Positions 1-11,715 of a DNA stretch of 64,000 nucleotides are shown here, piece by piece. The DNA is from Coniochaeta sp. PMI_546 (lineage: Eukaryota > Ascomycota > Sordariomycetes > Coniochaetales > Coniochaetaceae): positions 115,643 to 179,642 of the forward strand of contig MU271165.1 in NCBI GenBank assembly GCA_021432605.1. The letters are read 5' to 3'. The notes beneath the pieces were generated by a model, which did not search any database, was not told where the DNA came from, and was given only the letters and a program-made list of their open reading frames with translations. The stretch's first letter is position 1. Each line of letters starts with the position of its first letter. The position numbers and the translations under genes were made by a program.

Positions 1-307
1 AATTAGGTTGCAAGGTGCATTGTGCCAGTGGCGATGACGTAGCAGCTAAGGTAATGGTAGTCTGGAGTTCTACACTACACTAGACACACACCAAACTTGC
101 CGGAGGGGTAACTGTGTGAATTGTTGTGTGCACTGTACATGTACAACTCGCCCGCGAATCCACCAACACTATTAATTCGCGTTTATGTCACCGCCAAAAC
201 GTACGATACACCCAAGATCTAACCTACCTTACCTAGTAACAAACATAAACTGGCGGAGTCACATTATCAGAAAGCTCTTAATGAAGAGTGACTGGCGACC
301 GAGAGAA
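1..307. other. Window edge without a gene
   Basis: No coding region can be supported. A short run of ACCT/TACCT-type repeats lies near 221-236. This is the 3' side of the sugar transporter that ends at 308, so part of it is probably its 3' UTR. Confidence 0.5.
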
Positions 308-2038
308 TCACAGCTCCATCTGTTTGACTGTCATGTCGCCCTTCTCAACCACCTCGACATCCGGCACGTCGGAATGCTTGACACCGTCCATGACCTCGTC
401 AATCTCTTCGAGCGTCATGCCCTTGATCTCAACCCAGTACCACCAGATGAAAGCAAATACAAACACATCCCACGTACCGTTGATCATGTACGTCTTCCAG
501 CCAATGCCCTCCAACGCAAACGGGAACGCAAACACCCCCCACAGTGCCGTGGCATTGAGGACGAAGCCGAAGAAGCTCATACCGTTGGCCCGGATGCGGT
601 AGTTCAGCACCTCGGCCGGCACTAGATAGAGCAGCGGAGTCCATCCGAAGCTGTACGCCCCCATGAAGATGAAGATCATGGCAACCGTCGCATACACGCC
701 CGGATTGTAGTCCGACGTGCCGTACAGCTTTGTCAGGGCACCGACCAGGAAGAGACCAACTGTCATGACGGCTGTGCTCGCCAGAGCTGTCGCTTTGATA
801 CCAATCTTGTCCGCGTACAAGGTCCCGATCACTGAGACGACCAGACACCAAGCATTCAAGATGATATTCTGCGCAGTTGAACCACGTGTCAGCGGCAGTT
901 CCACCAGGATCAAGTGATCCCCAGCAGAGTGGTGTAGAGACTTACGATTTGCAGCTGTGTCGTGGTGTCTGTGATACCAGCGTTGTCGAGCATGGTTCCC
1001 AAGTAGTAGCTCGCAATGATGTTCCCCGCCAGTGTCGAGAAGACGGCGCAGGTCGCTGCGATGATCAACCTCTTCCTGGCGCCCCTGTTCTTCAAGATCT
1101 GCTTCATGTCGAGCTGCGCCTCCTCCTGCCTCTCATACTCGAGCGTATCGCAGATCTCTTGGAACTGCAGGAGAACAATCTCGTTGCTCTCGTCGCCGCG
1201 CGCATTCGCCTGCGCCAGAGAGGTCAACCCCTCCGCTCGCCGGCCCTGACTGACCAGCCACCTCGGGCTCTCGGGGAGGAATGGCAGGATGAAGATACAG
1301 CCCAGGGAGAAGACACCCTGAATCAGACTGGGCAGCCGCCAAGACCAGTCACCTTCCAAGTCAGCGGTTCCGAACGTCACTCCGGCGGCAACAAGACCAC
1401 CGACATAGTAAAAGTCGTTGAAGATGCCGAGGCCCCAAGCGCGAGTCTTCCACGGTAACGTCTCGGCCAGGTATGCCGGCCCTGTGATTGCGGAGGCCGT
1501 GGTGCCAAAGCCGATGAGGACGCGGGCGAAGATGAACATTCCCACATTCTGGGCCGCCGTCTGAAGAATCACGGCAATAACAGTCAAAATAGCAGCCCAG
1601 AAGAGCGACGGTCGGCGACCGATCGCGTCCGTCACAGCACCCCATACGAAGCCGGCGATACAGCCGCCAAGGTAAAGTGTCGACGTGTTGAGAGCTGTGG
1701 TGGTGGTGTTGAGATTGAAGTAGTCGTTGTACGACGGTAGGATGTTCAGCCCGTTCCTATCAGGGGCGAAGCCAATGTCAGCAACCATTACAGCGCCAGA
1801 TTCACAACATGACGCTAGAGTAGCGTGACCAACCAGGTGGACTTACATCATGGAGCCATCGTAGCCAAAAGTCTTAGCGATGTTAGTTGCTGCTTGGCAT
1901 GCATCTCGACGAGCGGAGAGAGGGCCGGCTTACACTAGAAGTGATCATAGAACACCCTACGAGGAGCGCGGTAATCACACTACTCGACTTGGGCACCCTG
2001 ATTGCGGCGGGGAACGGTAGGATGTCGCCACGCTTCAT
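308..2038 (-). CDS. MFS sugar transporter (hexose/lactose permease type)
   Basis: This is a 500-residue major facilitator of the fungal sugar porter family, which carries a sugar with protons across the plasma membrane; the substrate cannot be read from the sequence. The model has four exons: 2038-1934, 1872-1847, 1756-946 and 868-308. All introns have GT/AG ends and the phases agree. Exon 2 is only 26 bases, but it supplies the family's TM1 motif FGYDGSMM, which continues into NGLNILPSYNDYF. Other family marks are DAIGRRP near residues 87-93 (the loop 2-3 GRR signature), PESPRWL at 205-211 and LYADKIG at the start of the second half. The length is normal for the family (about 500-550). The start is the ATG at 2038, just before the first membrane segment. 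Upstream lie a gap and a GFA gene, so the context does not name a pathway. Confidence 0.92.
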
Positions 2039-3323
2039 GGTGAAAACACACCTCAAGTTGCGTCAGGTATTTGTGAAGCTGCTTGCTGACTGATCCGGCA
2101 GACTTCTTGTTTGTCGGCGTCCTTGAATCGAGGCTAGCGCTTCGTGCGCCTGTCGCGCGCCTAGTATCTGCACTTATTCCGGTCTTCGTGACGGAATTGG
2201 ACTATCGCCTTTCTAGGGCCGATCGTGAAATACCGACCAGCCCTACAGTCTTAGACGAAGCTTCTTATGAATGGAGGACGACCGAGTGCGGAGACGGTCA
2301 TGCAACCAGCCAAAGATAACATGCTGACCAGAAATCATCGCCGTCTGACGAGTTTGGGTCTGGAGAGATAAGAACTCGGCTGCTTTCACCAGTAACTACC
2401 GGGGTTCGATTACAGGACCGCTGATATCCTCCCGTGCGGCACGGTCTGAGACCTGGCTGTAAGCACCGAGCAATGATACTGCGCGGGGAAGCAACTGGCC
2501 GCCTCCAGCGTTGCAGGAAGTATAATTGCCGAACACCCGCCAAGCATCTCATTGGCTCCCGGCGACAGACCCTTGGTGTCCAGATGGGAGCCAGGTGTGT
2601 GCCATTACAGATCGCCGTGTTTGGACTAGTACAGGGAGCCCGAGAGCTCCAGCAGTTCTCCTCTTGGTGATTGCCCACGTAGCGCGACAACGCCTCGATG
2701 TCGACAGTGATAAAGTCATTGTCTTCATCGACCACATCTACCAGAACACAAGCGGACGTGACATGCCCTACACCACGACTTACACCGTCACCACGACCTT
2801 GAACCACGATCGATGGTCACAACCAACCCGTCAACTGAGCAGTAGCGGAAAAGAACGCGGGTGGTAACAAAGTGCAAAGGCTGACCGACGGGTAAGGAGC
2901 CCATGTAACGACGGACTGTGCTGAGGGGCTTGAGGCGCACAAAGGCGGCTACTCTTTGCTACGGTATCAGCGCGTTGCACGGCAGACTGGTGCATTTTTT
3001 TTCAGCTGCTAGAAGTAATGATCGCATACCACGATTCCATATCCCTGGGTATGAACGCGATGGATTCTCCTTTGTGCTCCGCGGGATGTATCAAGACCCG
3101 ATGTCTGCAATAAAAGACGACATTCCAGCAGTGGTCAATGGGGAGATGAGGCTTATGGCGAACATGTGATATGAATGCATACACTTGCTTCAACAATGGC
3201 TTCTTACACAATGTGGATTGGTCTCGAGGTATCCTGCCACGGCGCCCGAGTGTCCAAACATATCTGGCACTCATATGACGAAGCCGTCGTACTGTTTGCA
3301 ATTCGCCCTTGCAATGGCACTTG
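2039..3323. other. Intergenic interval, no gene supported
   Basis: This 1.3 kb lies between the sugar transporter start and the 3' end of the GFA gene, so it should hold the transporter promoter. Open frames of 80-170 codons on both strands (for example 2298-2807 on the minus strand) lack domain signatures, splice logic and codon periodicity that I can recognise. Confidence 0.4.
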
Positions 3324-3909
3324 CTACTCCTTGATCTCCTGCTTGCGGAAGACGTCTGTTGAAGCATGTTCAGAAAGGAGTCGTCAGTGCTCAAAGACAG
3401 GGTATCGTACCTGGGATGTCTGGCATCCATTCTGGCTTATACTTGCAGAAGAACTCTCCCTTGGGCGGCACCTTTTCTGGCTCGTCGAAGGTTCCCCACA
3501 TCACATATCGAAACTTGTCAGCAGCAGCCTCCTAATAAAGAAATCATCGTTAGTCCCTGAGTCAACCATGGGACATCCGGGACGGCATCTTACGCCGTAT
3601 TCACAGATGTAGGCTCCGCAGTTGTCACAGAATTCTCTGATGACACCGTTGTCCTGCTTGTACAGCTTTGGCTTGCCTGCTTCATACTTGAAAGAGTCGA
3701 GTGGCACCTATGATGCAGTCAGACAGCTGTCCACGAGTTCAGAACCAGGAAGCGGGTTCAACCTTCGTGGTAAGTCCATAGTTGGTTCCGAACGCCCTCC
3801 GGCAGCTCTTGCAGTGGCAAAGGGTAGTCCTAGCATCGTCTGCTGAATTGAGATTGACGGAATACTTCAGGGAGCTGCAGACGCAGCGTCCTTTGAGATC
3901 GAGACCCAT
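3324..3909 (-). CDS. GFA-domain (Mss4-fold) zinc protein
   Basis: This is a 137-residue protein of the GFA family (glutathione-dependent formaldehyde-activating enzyme-like, formerly DUF636). These are small zinc-binding beta folds, mostly of unknown substrate in fungi. Four exons were read: 3909-3763, 3707-3594, 3531-3411 and 3355-3324. The zinc ligands are in family order: CVC at residues 9-11, CHCKSC at 31-36 and CDNC at 77-80. The conserved YVMWGTFDEP stretch and the terminal DVFRKQEIKE follow. The last exon is only 32 bases. It is supported because splicing restores the family's usual C-terminal sequence, whereas reading through the donor ends at once in an unrelated tail. The first intron has a weak donor, GTTGAA. 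Calling it a true formaldehyde enzyme would go beyond the evidence. Confidence 0.88.
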
Positions 3910-5219
3910 GGCTGCTCTGGTGGGCTGAAAGCGGTAGGGAAATCAAGCTGAGTACGAGTCTCTAGGGTAGGTTGCCAAACTGCGGGCTGACACTGCGAAA
4001 CTGAGATACGAGGAGTTCGCCAAGTCTCTACAGTGATAGCCTCAAGACCACAGGAGAAATAACAGCCTGTCGTGTACACTAGTATTGGACTTGCAGGTTG
4101 CGCGGAGACCAGTGACGTCAACATGATCGAGGTCAAGGGGCAGTTGTCAAGTACCACAGTTCGCTACACTTCCAAGGTACTTACTGTGGACATGGTACAA
4201 CACCGTAGCTCCACAGTAAAAAGAAAGAAAGGTACCTACCTTATCTTATATTCAGGTTCCTCACCATAAAACCCAGGAGCAGCATTCGAATCGCTTCCTC
4301 GAATGAACGCGAACTATGGCCACCGACGATGGTTGACGATGCAGTCAGGCAGACAAGAGAACATGCTTAACAATGCCAAGAGAGAATCGTGCGGGGTCGT
4401 GCACGCTGGAAGTACACCGACAACGCGACTGACCGTTTCTGACCATCGCGCGAGACCGCTCAAGCAGCGCCAACGTTTGCTGCACGAGTTTGGACTGACT
4501 GGTACCTTAGGTAGCCAAACTTGAATAAGAAGTGTTGAGAGGCAGGACCAAGATGCTTGTTGAGATGAGATCTCGTCGGAGCGCACCATCCGGGCGACAC
4601 GTGTAGATCCACCAGATCAAGGGGTTCCCGCATCTTCAGCGGGTTCCAGCCCACCCCACGCCGGTGTGACCTCGTTGTTCTGGTGGAGATTTGAGGCGTG
4701 GGGGTTCCCGTCTTCATCTCCATTCTCCAGTCCCTAAACGAGGCCCAGGCCCTCACGGAGGTTACCACGACGGAGGTGTCAGGTTTTGCTGTCATTGATG
4801 TCGACCCCTGCTCTTTCCCCAGCTTGCCCAGTCCCGCGACCCCACCCACGCCATGCCACAGCGACTGCATCAGCGTCTGTTCAGTTCATCCCCTGGTACT
4901 GGAAGCATTTGCATATGCCCCCCGGGCATGAGCTGGGTATGGAAGCCATAAACAGCCTGGCTAAGGTTGCACAACCTTCTGGCTTTTCTTGTCGTACCTC
5001 TCCATCTTAAATCCCGTGAGCCTCCCCACCAACCCGTCCCGGACACACAACTTTTCTTGTTGCATTTCCGATCGCTGTCGTCGGCGACAAGCCACAAGCC
5101 GCAAGGCGAGCTGTGTGACTTGGTCTTACGTTTTAGCCTGCCAGCTTATTTGTTGTTGGACTTGGCTCCTCAGCATCATCTCTCCCCTCCCAGCGGGTCA
5201 TGAATTCTCTTGCGTCTCA
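3910..5219. other. Intergenic interval; leader of the C2H2 regulator
   Basis: There is no coding region I can support. The interval separates the divergent GFA gene (-) and the C2H2 regulator (+). From about 4,700 to 5,215 the top strand is rich in C and T, as in long leaders of fungal regulatory genes. A GGTACCTACCTTATCTTA-like run lies at 4231-4249. Confidence 0.4.
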
Positions 5220-7960
5220 ATGGAGACTCAACAGCCTGACTCGACTCCGTGGCGCGGTGCTGCCGCTGGGTACAAGCGCGCCAGCCGTAAAGGCGCCCCC
5301 CGGCGGTTTGGTTGCGATTTTCCCGGATGCGACAAGGTGTACTCTCGTGCTGAACATCTTCAGCGACATCAGCTAAACCGTGAGAATGGTGTACATTCCC
5401 AGGATAATCGTAAGACCAAGTAACTGACAATTGGGTAGATGAGCCTAAGGAGATCTTCAAGTGTGATGTAGTAGGTTGCGACCAAAAGTTTGTCCGCGCC
5501 GACCTTCTTGCAAGACACAAGAAGCGCCATTCCACTTCCTACATCCCGCGTAATCGCGCTCCTAGCTTCAGTTCAGCCAAGGGCCCGTCGCCTGTGGCCT
5601 CCGGAGCCACCATGCTGTCGCCTTCAAACATTACAGAATCGCGCGCCGCGTATACCAGTGTCCCCCACGACGCGGCCATTCTGTTGACTCCGGAGTCTAG
5701 CACTCATACCAGCCAGGCTCTCGCTGTAGGCGGTCCATCTTCTCGCCTCCCACATACTCCGAGTTGGTCAGCAACGATCCCGGAGATATCAGCGGCTGTC
5801 CATGTAGCTCCCCAGAAATCCGGCTACTACCATCGTCATCCCCAGCCTCTGTCTGAACAGCAAATGACATTCGGGGGCGTCCAGTTTGCTGCTGAAGACA
5901 TGGCTCGCACAGGTACCGAAAACTTTGGAACGTGGCTCTTCGATCCCTACAATGCCGATTTCAGTGTCGCGCAACTGCCCTTCCTCGAGGGCGGACTGGA
6001 GTCGACCTTCAACAGCAATATCCACTACGACTATGAGTCACAGTCGCTGACAAGCAGCCGCTCACAGCTCGAGACCCCTCCACAGCTGGCTGAGAGTGAC
6101 GAGCTGTTACGCGAGTTCCGTCGACAGGAGATACTGGAGTGGTTGATGCGATTTCGTCAGAAGAGTCTACGATCCGAGCAGATGGCAACAAGCCTGCTGC
6201 GTGACACTAGCGGCGACTTTCCGGGCCTAAACTTGGACAACTTGCGTGACTGTGTCCGGGAATACTGGCAATATATCTCTCCCCGTCTGCCCATAGTCCA
6301 CCAGCCGACCTTCAACTGTAACAAGGGATCCATCTTTCTGATCATGATCATGATCGCTCTCGGAGCCGCCTCGTTGCGTAGCCACGATACTACAGGGCAG
6401 TACTCTGACTGCAGCACCTTTGCGGAGGTCGTTATAGACAGCATCAGATGGGACATCGCTACACAAGACGACGCTTCTCCACCTGTGAGCCTTTCTGTGG
6501 CCCAGTCGCTGCTTCTACTGGAACTCTACGAAAAGATGTACTCGTCCCGCCGATTCCATGAGCGCGCACATATCTACCATACCTCGACCCTTACGCTTCT
6601 GCGGCGTGGCAGTCCGCTAATAGGTCGGTGTGGCACTGAGACGCCTCCCGAAGAGCACTCGGCGGTGGACAACAGCCAGGGAATAAGCACCGATGCCAGG
6701 ACACACTGGACCCGGTGGGCGGATACAGAAGCGATGCAACGCGTCGTCTTCGCAGCATTCATGATGGATATTCTCCACGCGGCCATGTTCGGCCATGCTG
6801 CCGATATGGCGCCTCACGAGATCAGACTGCCACTCCCTTGCGACGATACCCTATGGACAGCCCCGACTCCAGAGCTGGCCCGTCAATACGAATCCAATCT
6901 TCGCATGTACGGCATAAAAACCGGACTTCCGTTTTTGGATGGTCTCAAGAAAGCACTGCATGGAAAAGAAGTGCCGACGGCCTCGTTTGGGCGCATGATC
7001 ATCATGTCAGGCCTCCTCAGCGTAGGCTGGCATTTGAGCCACCGGGAAACGCATCTCAAATCGCTCGACCTCACAGCACCTTCAACAGGGAGCCAGGAAA
7101 ACTGGAAGCAGATCCTTCTCAAGGCATTTGATAACTGGAAAGACTGCTTCGACGCAGCCCAAGGCAATGAGGGTAGTCCGGCCTTGGCGGACCAAGGTAG
7201 TCAGCGAACGGGTCTGAACGGACCTATCCAAAGTGCCGCCGTTCTCTATCACCTCGCTCATATCGGTCTTCACGTGGACATCGTCGACTGCCAGGTGTAC
7301 GCCGGAGCCAAACGCCTTCTGGGCAGGAAAGTGTCGGCCCGCGACCGTGCCAACGTCGTCTCCAGGATGGAAACCTGGGCCCACCTAGGGTCCACGCGGC
7401 ATGCTGTCCTGCACGCTTTCAAGCTCCTGCATCGCGTCCTGGTCGACCCGCGCCGGAGCAGCGCCAGCGAGCGTGAGCGCATAAAGTACGAGGACCGCGC
7501 TTCGGGCGTCAGTCTTCCTCCGATCGAAGCGCAGACATACTCATGCCGCAACGAGCCCGATCCGCACAGGCCATGGATCATGTACTACGCCGCGCTGTGC
7601 ATCTGGTCGTATGTCGTGGCCCTGCGGAAGACACACCATGGCCATTATGACATTCACGCGCACAGCGACCCAGTGACATCCCGCCACAATGTCCACCAGC
7701 ACCCTTATTCCGCAACTGCACCAGCATACTGGGCTGCAAAGCCGCCGCCCGTCCACTACGGTCGTGTCGTCGCTTATCTTTCTAGTATTTCCAGCAGAGC
7801 GGAATTGAAGGAGTCGGACGCTGGAGCCTTAGGCGACGGACTCCCTGACCTGCTTGACACCCTGCACTCAATCTTGTCGGAAGCACACTCGGAGCTCTTG
7901 CAAGAGGCTCACCTGCGGCTGAAGGTGTGCCGGGATATCTTGCTCAGTGCACCAGGGTGA
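5220..7960 (+). CDS. Zinc-finger regulator: two C2H2 fingers plus fungal-specific TF domain
   Basis: This is an 893-residue nuclear transcription factor. Two exons, 5220-5379 and 5439-7960, are joined within a histidine codon of finger 1. Finger 1 has Cys32, Cys37, His50 and His54; the intron must be removed to supply His54. The link HEPKEIFKCD leads straight into finger 2, which has the form C-x4-C-x12-H-x4-H. The next 250 residues are Ser/Pro-rich. A fungal_trans-type middle homology domain begins near residue 320, at REYWQYISPRLPIVHQPTF, and extends over some 250 residues of helical sequence. Fungal regulators with this C2H2 plus middle-domain layout control metabolism or development; the target genes are unknown here. 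The reading frame is open upstream to 4989, but the ATG at 5220 gives a conventional N terminus. Confidence 0.88.
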
Positions 7961-8859
7961 TGCTTAGGGTTGGTACCGCTTTATCTTAAATCAGACTCCC
8001 GCTGCTCTCACAGTGTTGTGCACCTTGAGTCTGTGCGACTGGAGCTCTTCCTATGGCATGACATGATACTCACGTCTGTTGGAACGGAAGTAATGCCGAG
8101 GCCATTGTCGGAGCCCAGCCTACAGAGGCTGTTACTGTCCACGGTGCCGATGCTGGCATTCAACGAAACCGAGAGGCAGAATGCTGAAGACGGAGAGTGC
8201 CGAGTTGTCGGCTGGGAGTCAAGATACAGGTCAAGTCATGACAACTCTGAGCTATGCTTCCTGCAGGTCTATCGATAGTTTGGACCCTACGCTGCTGGTC
8301 CTGCGCCGTGCAAGGAGCCTGCCACGCAGGCTAGTAGGTGTGGCTCCGCTGTGCATCACTCTGAGTATTACATTTGGACACCTGCGAGAAGAAGTATTAC
8401 GGGGACAGATGTGAGGCCAGTCAAGGTCCATTTTCTCGGAGGCTCTTGTATTATGATCGTTCACGCGAGATGCTTGTACCACTATACTCATCGACGACAA
8501 ATTTTGTGTCTTGCTGTCCTTTCGCAGATGTCAGGCATGATGCAGCGGCCAGGCGAGGTGATGTCGAGCAGTTGGTAGTTGTAGGAGTAACACCCATGAT
8601 CCAAGCCCTTAAGTCCAGTGCCATGCTCTCCAACGCGTGTCCAATTCTTGGCTGTCCAGCGCATATGGCTACTGGTTTCATATGAGATATCTCGTACCAC
8701 AAGCGGTCCTTCTCCTGTCGCTTGCTCATAATCGCCCGCGTGGAGATATAGTAGACCACCGCAGCGGTATGACTGGAGCCGATATGCGCAGCGCCACCAG
8801 ATTAGGATGTAGCATGACAATCGCTTCAGCGATGAAAGCAATAGAGCGCAGTCCGGTGG
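7961..8859. other. Convergent 3' interval, no gene supported
   Basis: This is the 900 bases between the stops of the C2H2 regulator (+) and the ankyrin protein (-). Overlapping open frames of about 75-117 codons occur on both strands without recognisable domains. I read it as 3' UTRs and spacer. Confidence 0.4.
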
Positions 8860-9470
8860 TCAAGCATCCTTCGCCTCGTCAGCAGCATCCTCTCCGTCCT
8901 CAATGCTGACGCCGGCAGCCGACTCTGCCAATCCTCCGTCATTCTCACCCTCTTTCCCCGCAGACTGCGAAAAGAAGTAGTTCACGACGTCGAACTTGCC
9001 GTTTTGGGCCGCCAAATCCAGGGGCACGTATTCCTTGTCGTTTGCAAGCACAGGCGAGGCTCCGTTCTCCATGAGCAGCTTGACCATGTCCAGGTGGCCT
9101 CCTAGAGCGGCCCAGTGCAGTCCCGTGTTGCCGTACTCGTTTGGTGCGTCCAGATAGGCCTGTTTCTCGGCCTTGGGCCGCGACTCAAACTGCTCTATAA
9201 GGAGCCTGACAACCTCTGTTGGTGTTTATTAGTCCCGCAAACCTTATAAGGGATTTTGAGATGCTATCACGTACCCAGGTGGCCATTTCCCGCCGCCATG
9301 TGCAGACATGTTGATTTGCCTTGATCCTTGGCTGTTATGAGAATCTCTGCAGTTGACACATTCTCGCGCGTTGAGAGTGATGACAAAGTCTCGACGAGCT
9401 CATCTTTCTCGCCAGCGCGGGACAGATATATTAGATCATCGATCTCATCTTCAGTTAGATTTGGTGCCAT
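8860..9470 (-). CDS. YAR1: YAR1-like ankyrin-repeat protein
   Basis: This 183-residue protein matches the size and layout of yeast Yar1 (about 200 residues), a dedicated chaperone of ribosomal protein Rps3 in 40S assembly. There are two exons, 9470-9275 and 9215-8860, joined within GHLEVV so that an ankyrin repeat is completed across the junction. An acidic N-terminal helix (MAPNLTEDEIDDLIYLSRAG) precedes the repeats. The repeats begin at STCLHMAAGNGHLEVVRLL, YGNTGLHWAALGGHLD and YVPLDLAAQNGKFD. The C terminus is acidic (EDGEDAADEAKDA), as in Yar1. I chose the ATG at 9470; an in-frame ATG at 9554 would add residues unlike the family. Another small cytosolic ankyrin protein remains possible. 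Confidence 0.78.
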
Positions 9471-10087
9471 CCTGACTGTGATTATCAGATCGGAAGCAGA
9501 GGAGACGATGCCTGCCACCCCAACAACCTTCGAGTGGTCTTCACACAACTTCACAGCCTGAACTTTTTTGAACTTTTAAAGTGGGGCCGGAATACTTCCA
9601 GTTTCCTTCTGCGTACCTATTCCATACAGTGCCAGATATGACAGTGAGCCACAGCCCCTGCACACTCCGCACGGTGAGCTCTTCTGCTCTTCAACCTCAT
9701 CGGCATCCCCTCAGTCGGGGTCCGATGACGTAATCCTGCCAAGTCGAGATGATCGGTGCCCTTTTTTATCGCAACCTTGTCGCAAACCCAAGGGGATGCT
9801 CAGCCACTGTGGTTTACGTGAAGAACATGCATCCGAGGAAGAGAGCTGAGCTTAAGCGCCGATGTTACGTGCAGCTGCCGGAATGATGGGACATGATTTG
9901 AGGGGGACCCAAGAAGCAGTCAGACGGCGTTTGCGGGATGCCTCCTTTGATTGCTTGCATAAGTTGCATTAGCTGATCCACGTTGCTTAAAAGGGATCCG
10001 TTCCTTGGCTTTCGTCCTTCTTTCCTTTGCTGTCCCAACCCCACCATTGCCAACGAAAGCTCTTTAGCTGCGACTCCGACAACGATC
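9471..10087. promoter_or_regulatory. Shared divergent promoter of the ankyrin and glycine-zipper genes
   Basis: About 600 bases separate two head-to-head starts. The run TGAACTTTTTTGAACTTTTAAA near 9560-9580 is an imperfect direct repeat close to the ankyrin gene start. No canonical TATA box stands out. The assignment as a promoter rests on position. Confidence 0.5.
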
Positions 10088-11060
10088 ATGTCCGCGCAAG
10101 ACTACTACAATCAGCAACAAGGCGGTGGAGGCGGTGGCTACGGCCAGCAGCAGCAGAACTACGGCCAGCCACCGCCGCAGCAGAACTACCAACAGGTTCG
10201 TAGTCGATCGCGAACGCACTCCTACTTGGTCACGCAGGAGAAAAACAAGAAGTTGGCTAACATCAACTTTCGTCAAACAGCACGGTCAGTATCCGCCTCC
10301 GTCGCAATCGCCCTACAGCCAAGCGCCCCCGTACGGCGCACCTCCGCATCAGCAACAACAATACGGCGGCCCCCCGCCCCAGCAACAGTACTACTCCTCC
10401 CCGCCGCCGCAGGGCACCTACCCCCCTCCTCAACAGCAGCATTACAGCGGCGGCCCGCCCCCAGAGCAACAACAGCACCAGGGCGGCTACGGCGGCCCGC
10501 CTCCACACCAGCAGCAACAGCAGCAGCAACACTACGGCCAGCCCGGCAGCGGCGCCCCGCAGTACGGCCACGACACCCGCGGAAGCTCCCCGTATCAGCA
10601 GCCGCAATACAGCCAGGGCCAGCAGCAGTACGGTCATGACCAGCAGCACCAGCAGCAGCAGCAGCACGGCTACGGCCAGCAGCAACACCCGCAAGGCGGC
10701 GCCTACCCTGGCGCCCCGCACGGCGTTCCCGGCCAGGCCGGCACGGACGACCGCGGTCTTGGCGCCTCCCTTCTCGGGGGCGGGGCCGGTGCCTACCTCG
10801 GCCATGCGGCCGGAGGCGGCATGTTGGGCACTGCCGCGGGTGTGATTGCGGGCGCTATCGGCGGCAATGTCATTGAGCATGCGCTGGGTGGAAAGTAAGT
10901 GGCCCGTTTTCTCCCTTCCCCACGCTGACATGGCTGTTTGTGTGAAATCGTGCTGACGCGTGATTACAGGAAGAAGAAGGATAAGAAGCACAAGAAGGAG
11001 AAGCATCACAAGCGGAGGGGCAGCCATAGTAGCTCCAGCAGCTCCAGCGGCTCGGACTAA
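10088..11060 (+). CDS. Q/P/Y-rich glycine-zipper protein with basic tail
   Basis: This is a 270-residue low-complexity protein with three exons: 10088-10195, 10281-10894 and 10970-11060. Residues 1 to about 200 are prion-like, built from GYGQQQQ, QQYGGPPPQ and long Gln runs. Around residues 200-240 comes a glycine-zipper segment with small residues every four positions (LGASLLGGGAGAYLGHAAGG, then GTAAGVIAGAIGGNVIEHAL). This resembles glycine-zipper 2TM domains that insert in or line membranes. The tail is a lysine-rich block (KKKDKKHKKEKHHKRR) followed by a Ser run ending SGSD. The second intron follows GGK and its removal fuses the zipper to the basic tail; read-through would stop at once. 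Fungal proteins of this layout are widespread but uncharacterised, and I assign no function. Confidence 0.82.
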
Positions 11061-11715
11061 GGGCGGGTTGGGGGTACTTCTGCTGGTTGGCCAGTCCAGA
11101 GGGTTGTCACGGGATGGATTTCTCTTCCGTTGCCTCGAGAGCAATTGTCGGTGGCATGTCGTCATGCATCATGAGTCACGAATCTACAAAGATATCGCTG
11201 CATATGGTCCTATTGTGATTTACGTGAGACTGCCGGATACCTCAATTCTTGAAGCTGCACGTGTAATCCAGCTCCCGGCCCCATCGTACGAACGTTCGGC
11301 ACTTTTCAAAAGACTAGTGGTATGCTGCAGTCGGTAGACGACATTGATTGATCCATCGTGATACAATACTAACGCTCAAATGACGAGCTTTTTGATAGTG
11401 TAGCTGCAGGTCCAGCAAGTCCGCGCCGTACTCGGCAGACCATCTATATAAAGAGGAACAGGAACATGGTATCTAAGAAACAGCCAGTAGATATGTAAGC
11501 CGTCACACCTCTATCCCCTCCCATCCTCATGAGATCCCCATACGCCGTGTCGTATTATTACAGTGGTAGACGAGTAGGTAAGTAGAAAACAACTCCGCCG
11601 TAATCAGGCATGAAATAGCGGGGACGCCTGGTGCTGACTCCCCGTTTCCTTGCTAAGCAGCAGGGCAGAGCAGAGCAGACCAAATCTTTTTCAGTGGTCA
11701 ACAAGCCCACCCGCC
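11061..11715. other. Convergent 3' interval
   Basis: This lies between two stops of converging genes. It contains TATATAAAG at 11445-11453 on the plus strand, which has no gene downstream to serve. No coding region is supported. Confidence 0.4.

Noticed and set aside
2298-2807. 169-codon minus-strand frame
   Set aside because: No recognisable motif, no fitting splice partners, and overlapping frames of similar quality on the other strand.
10263-11165. 300-codon minus-strand frame opposite the glycine-zipper gene
   Set aside because: It is the antisense of CAG/CCG-rich codons, giving runs of Leu, Val and Arg. It has no domain, and the plus-strand model explains the bases with proper splicing.
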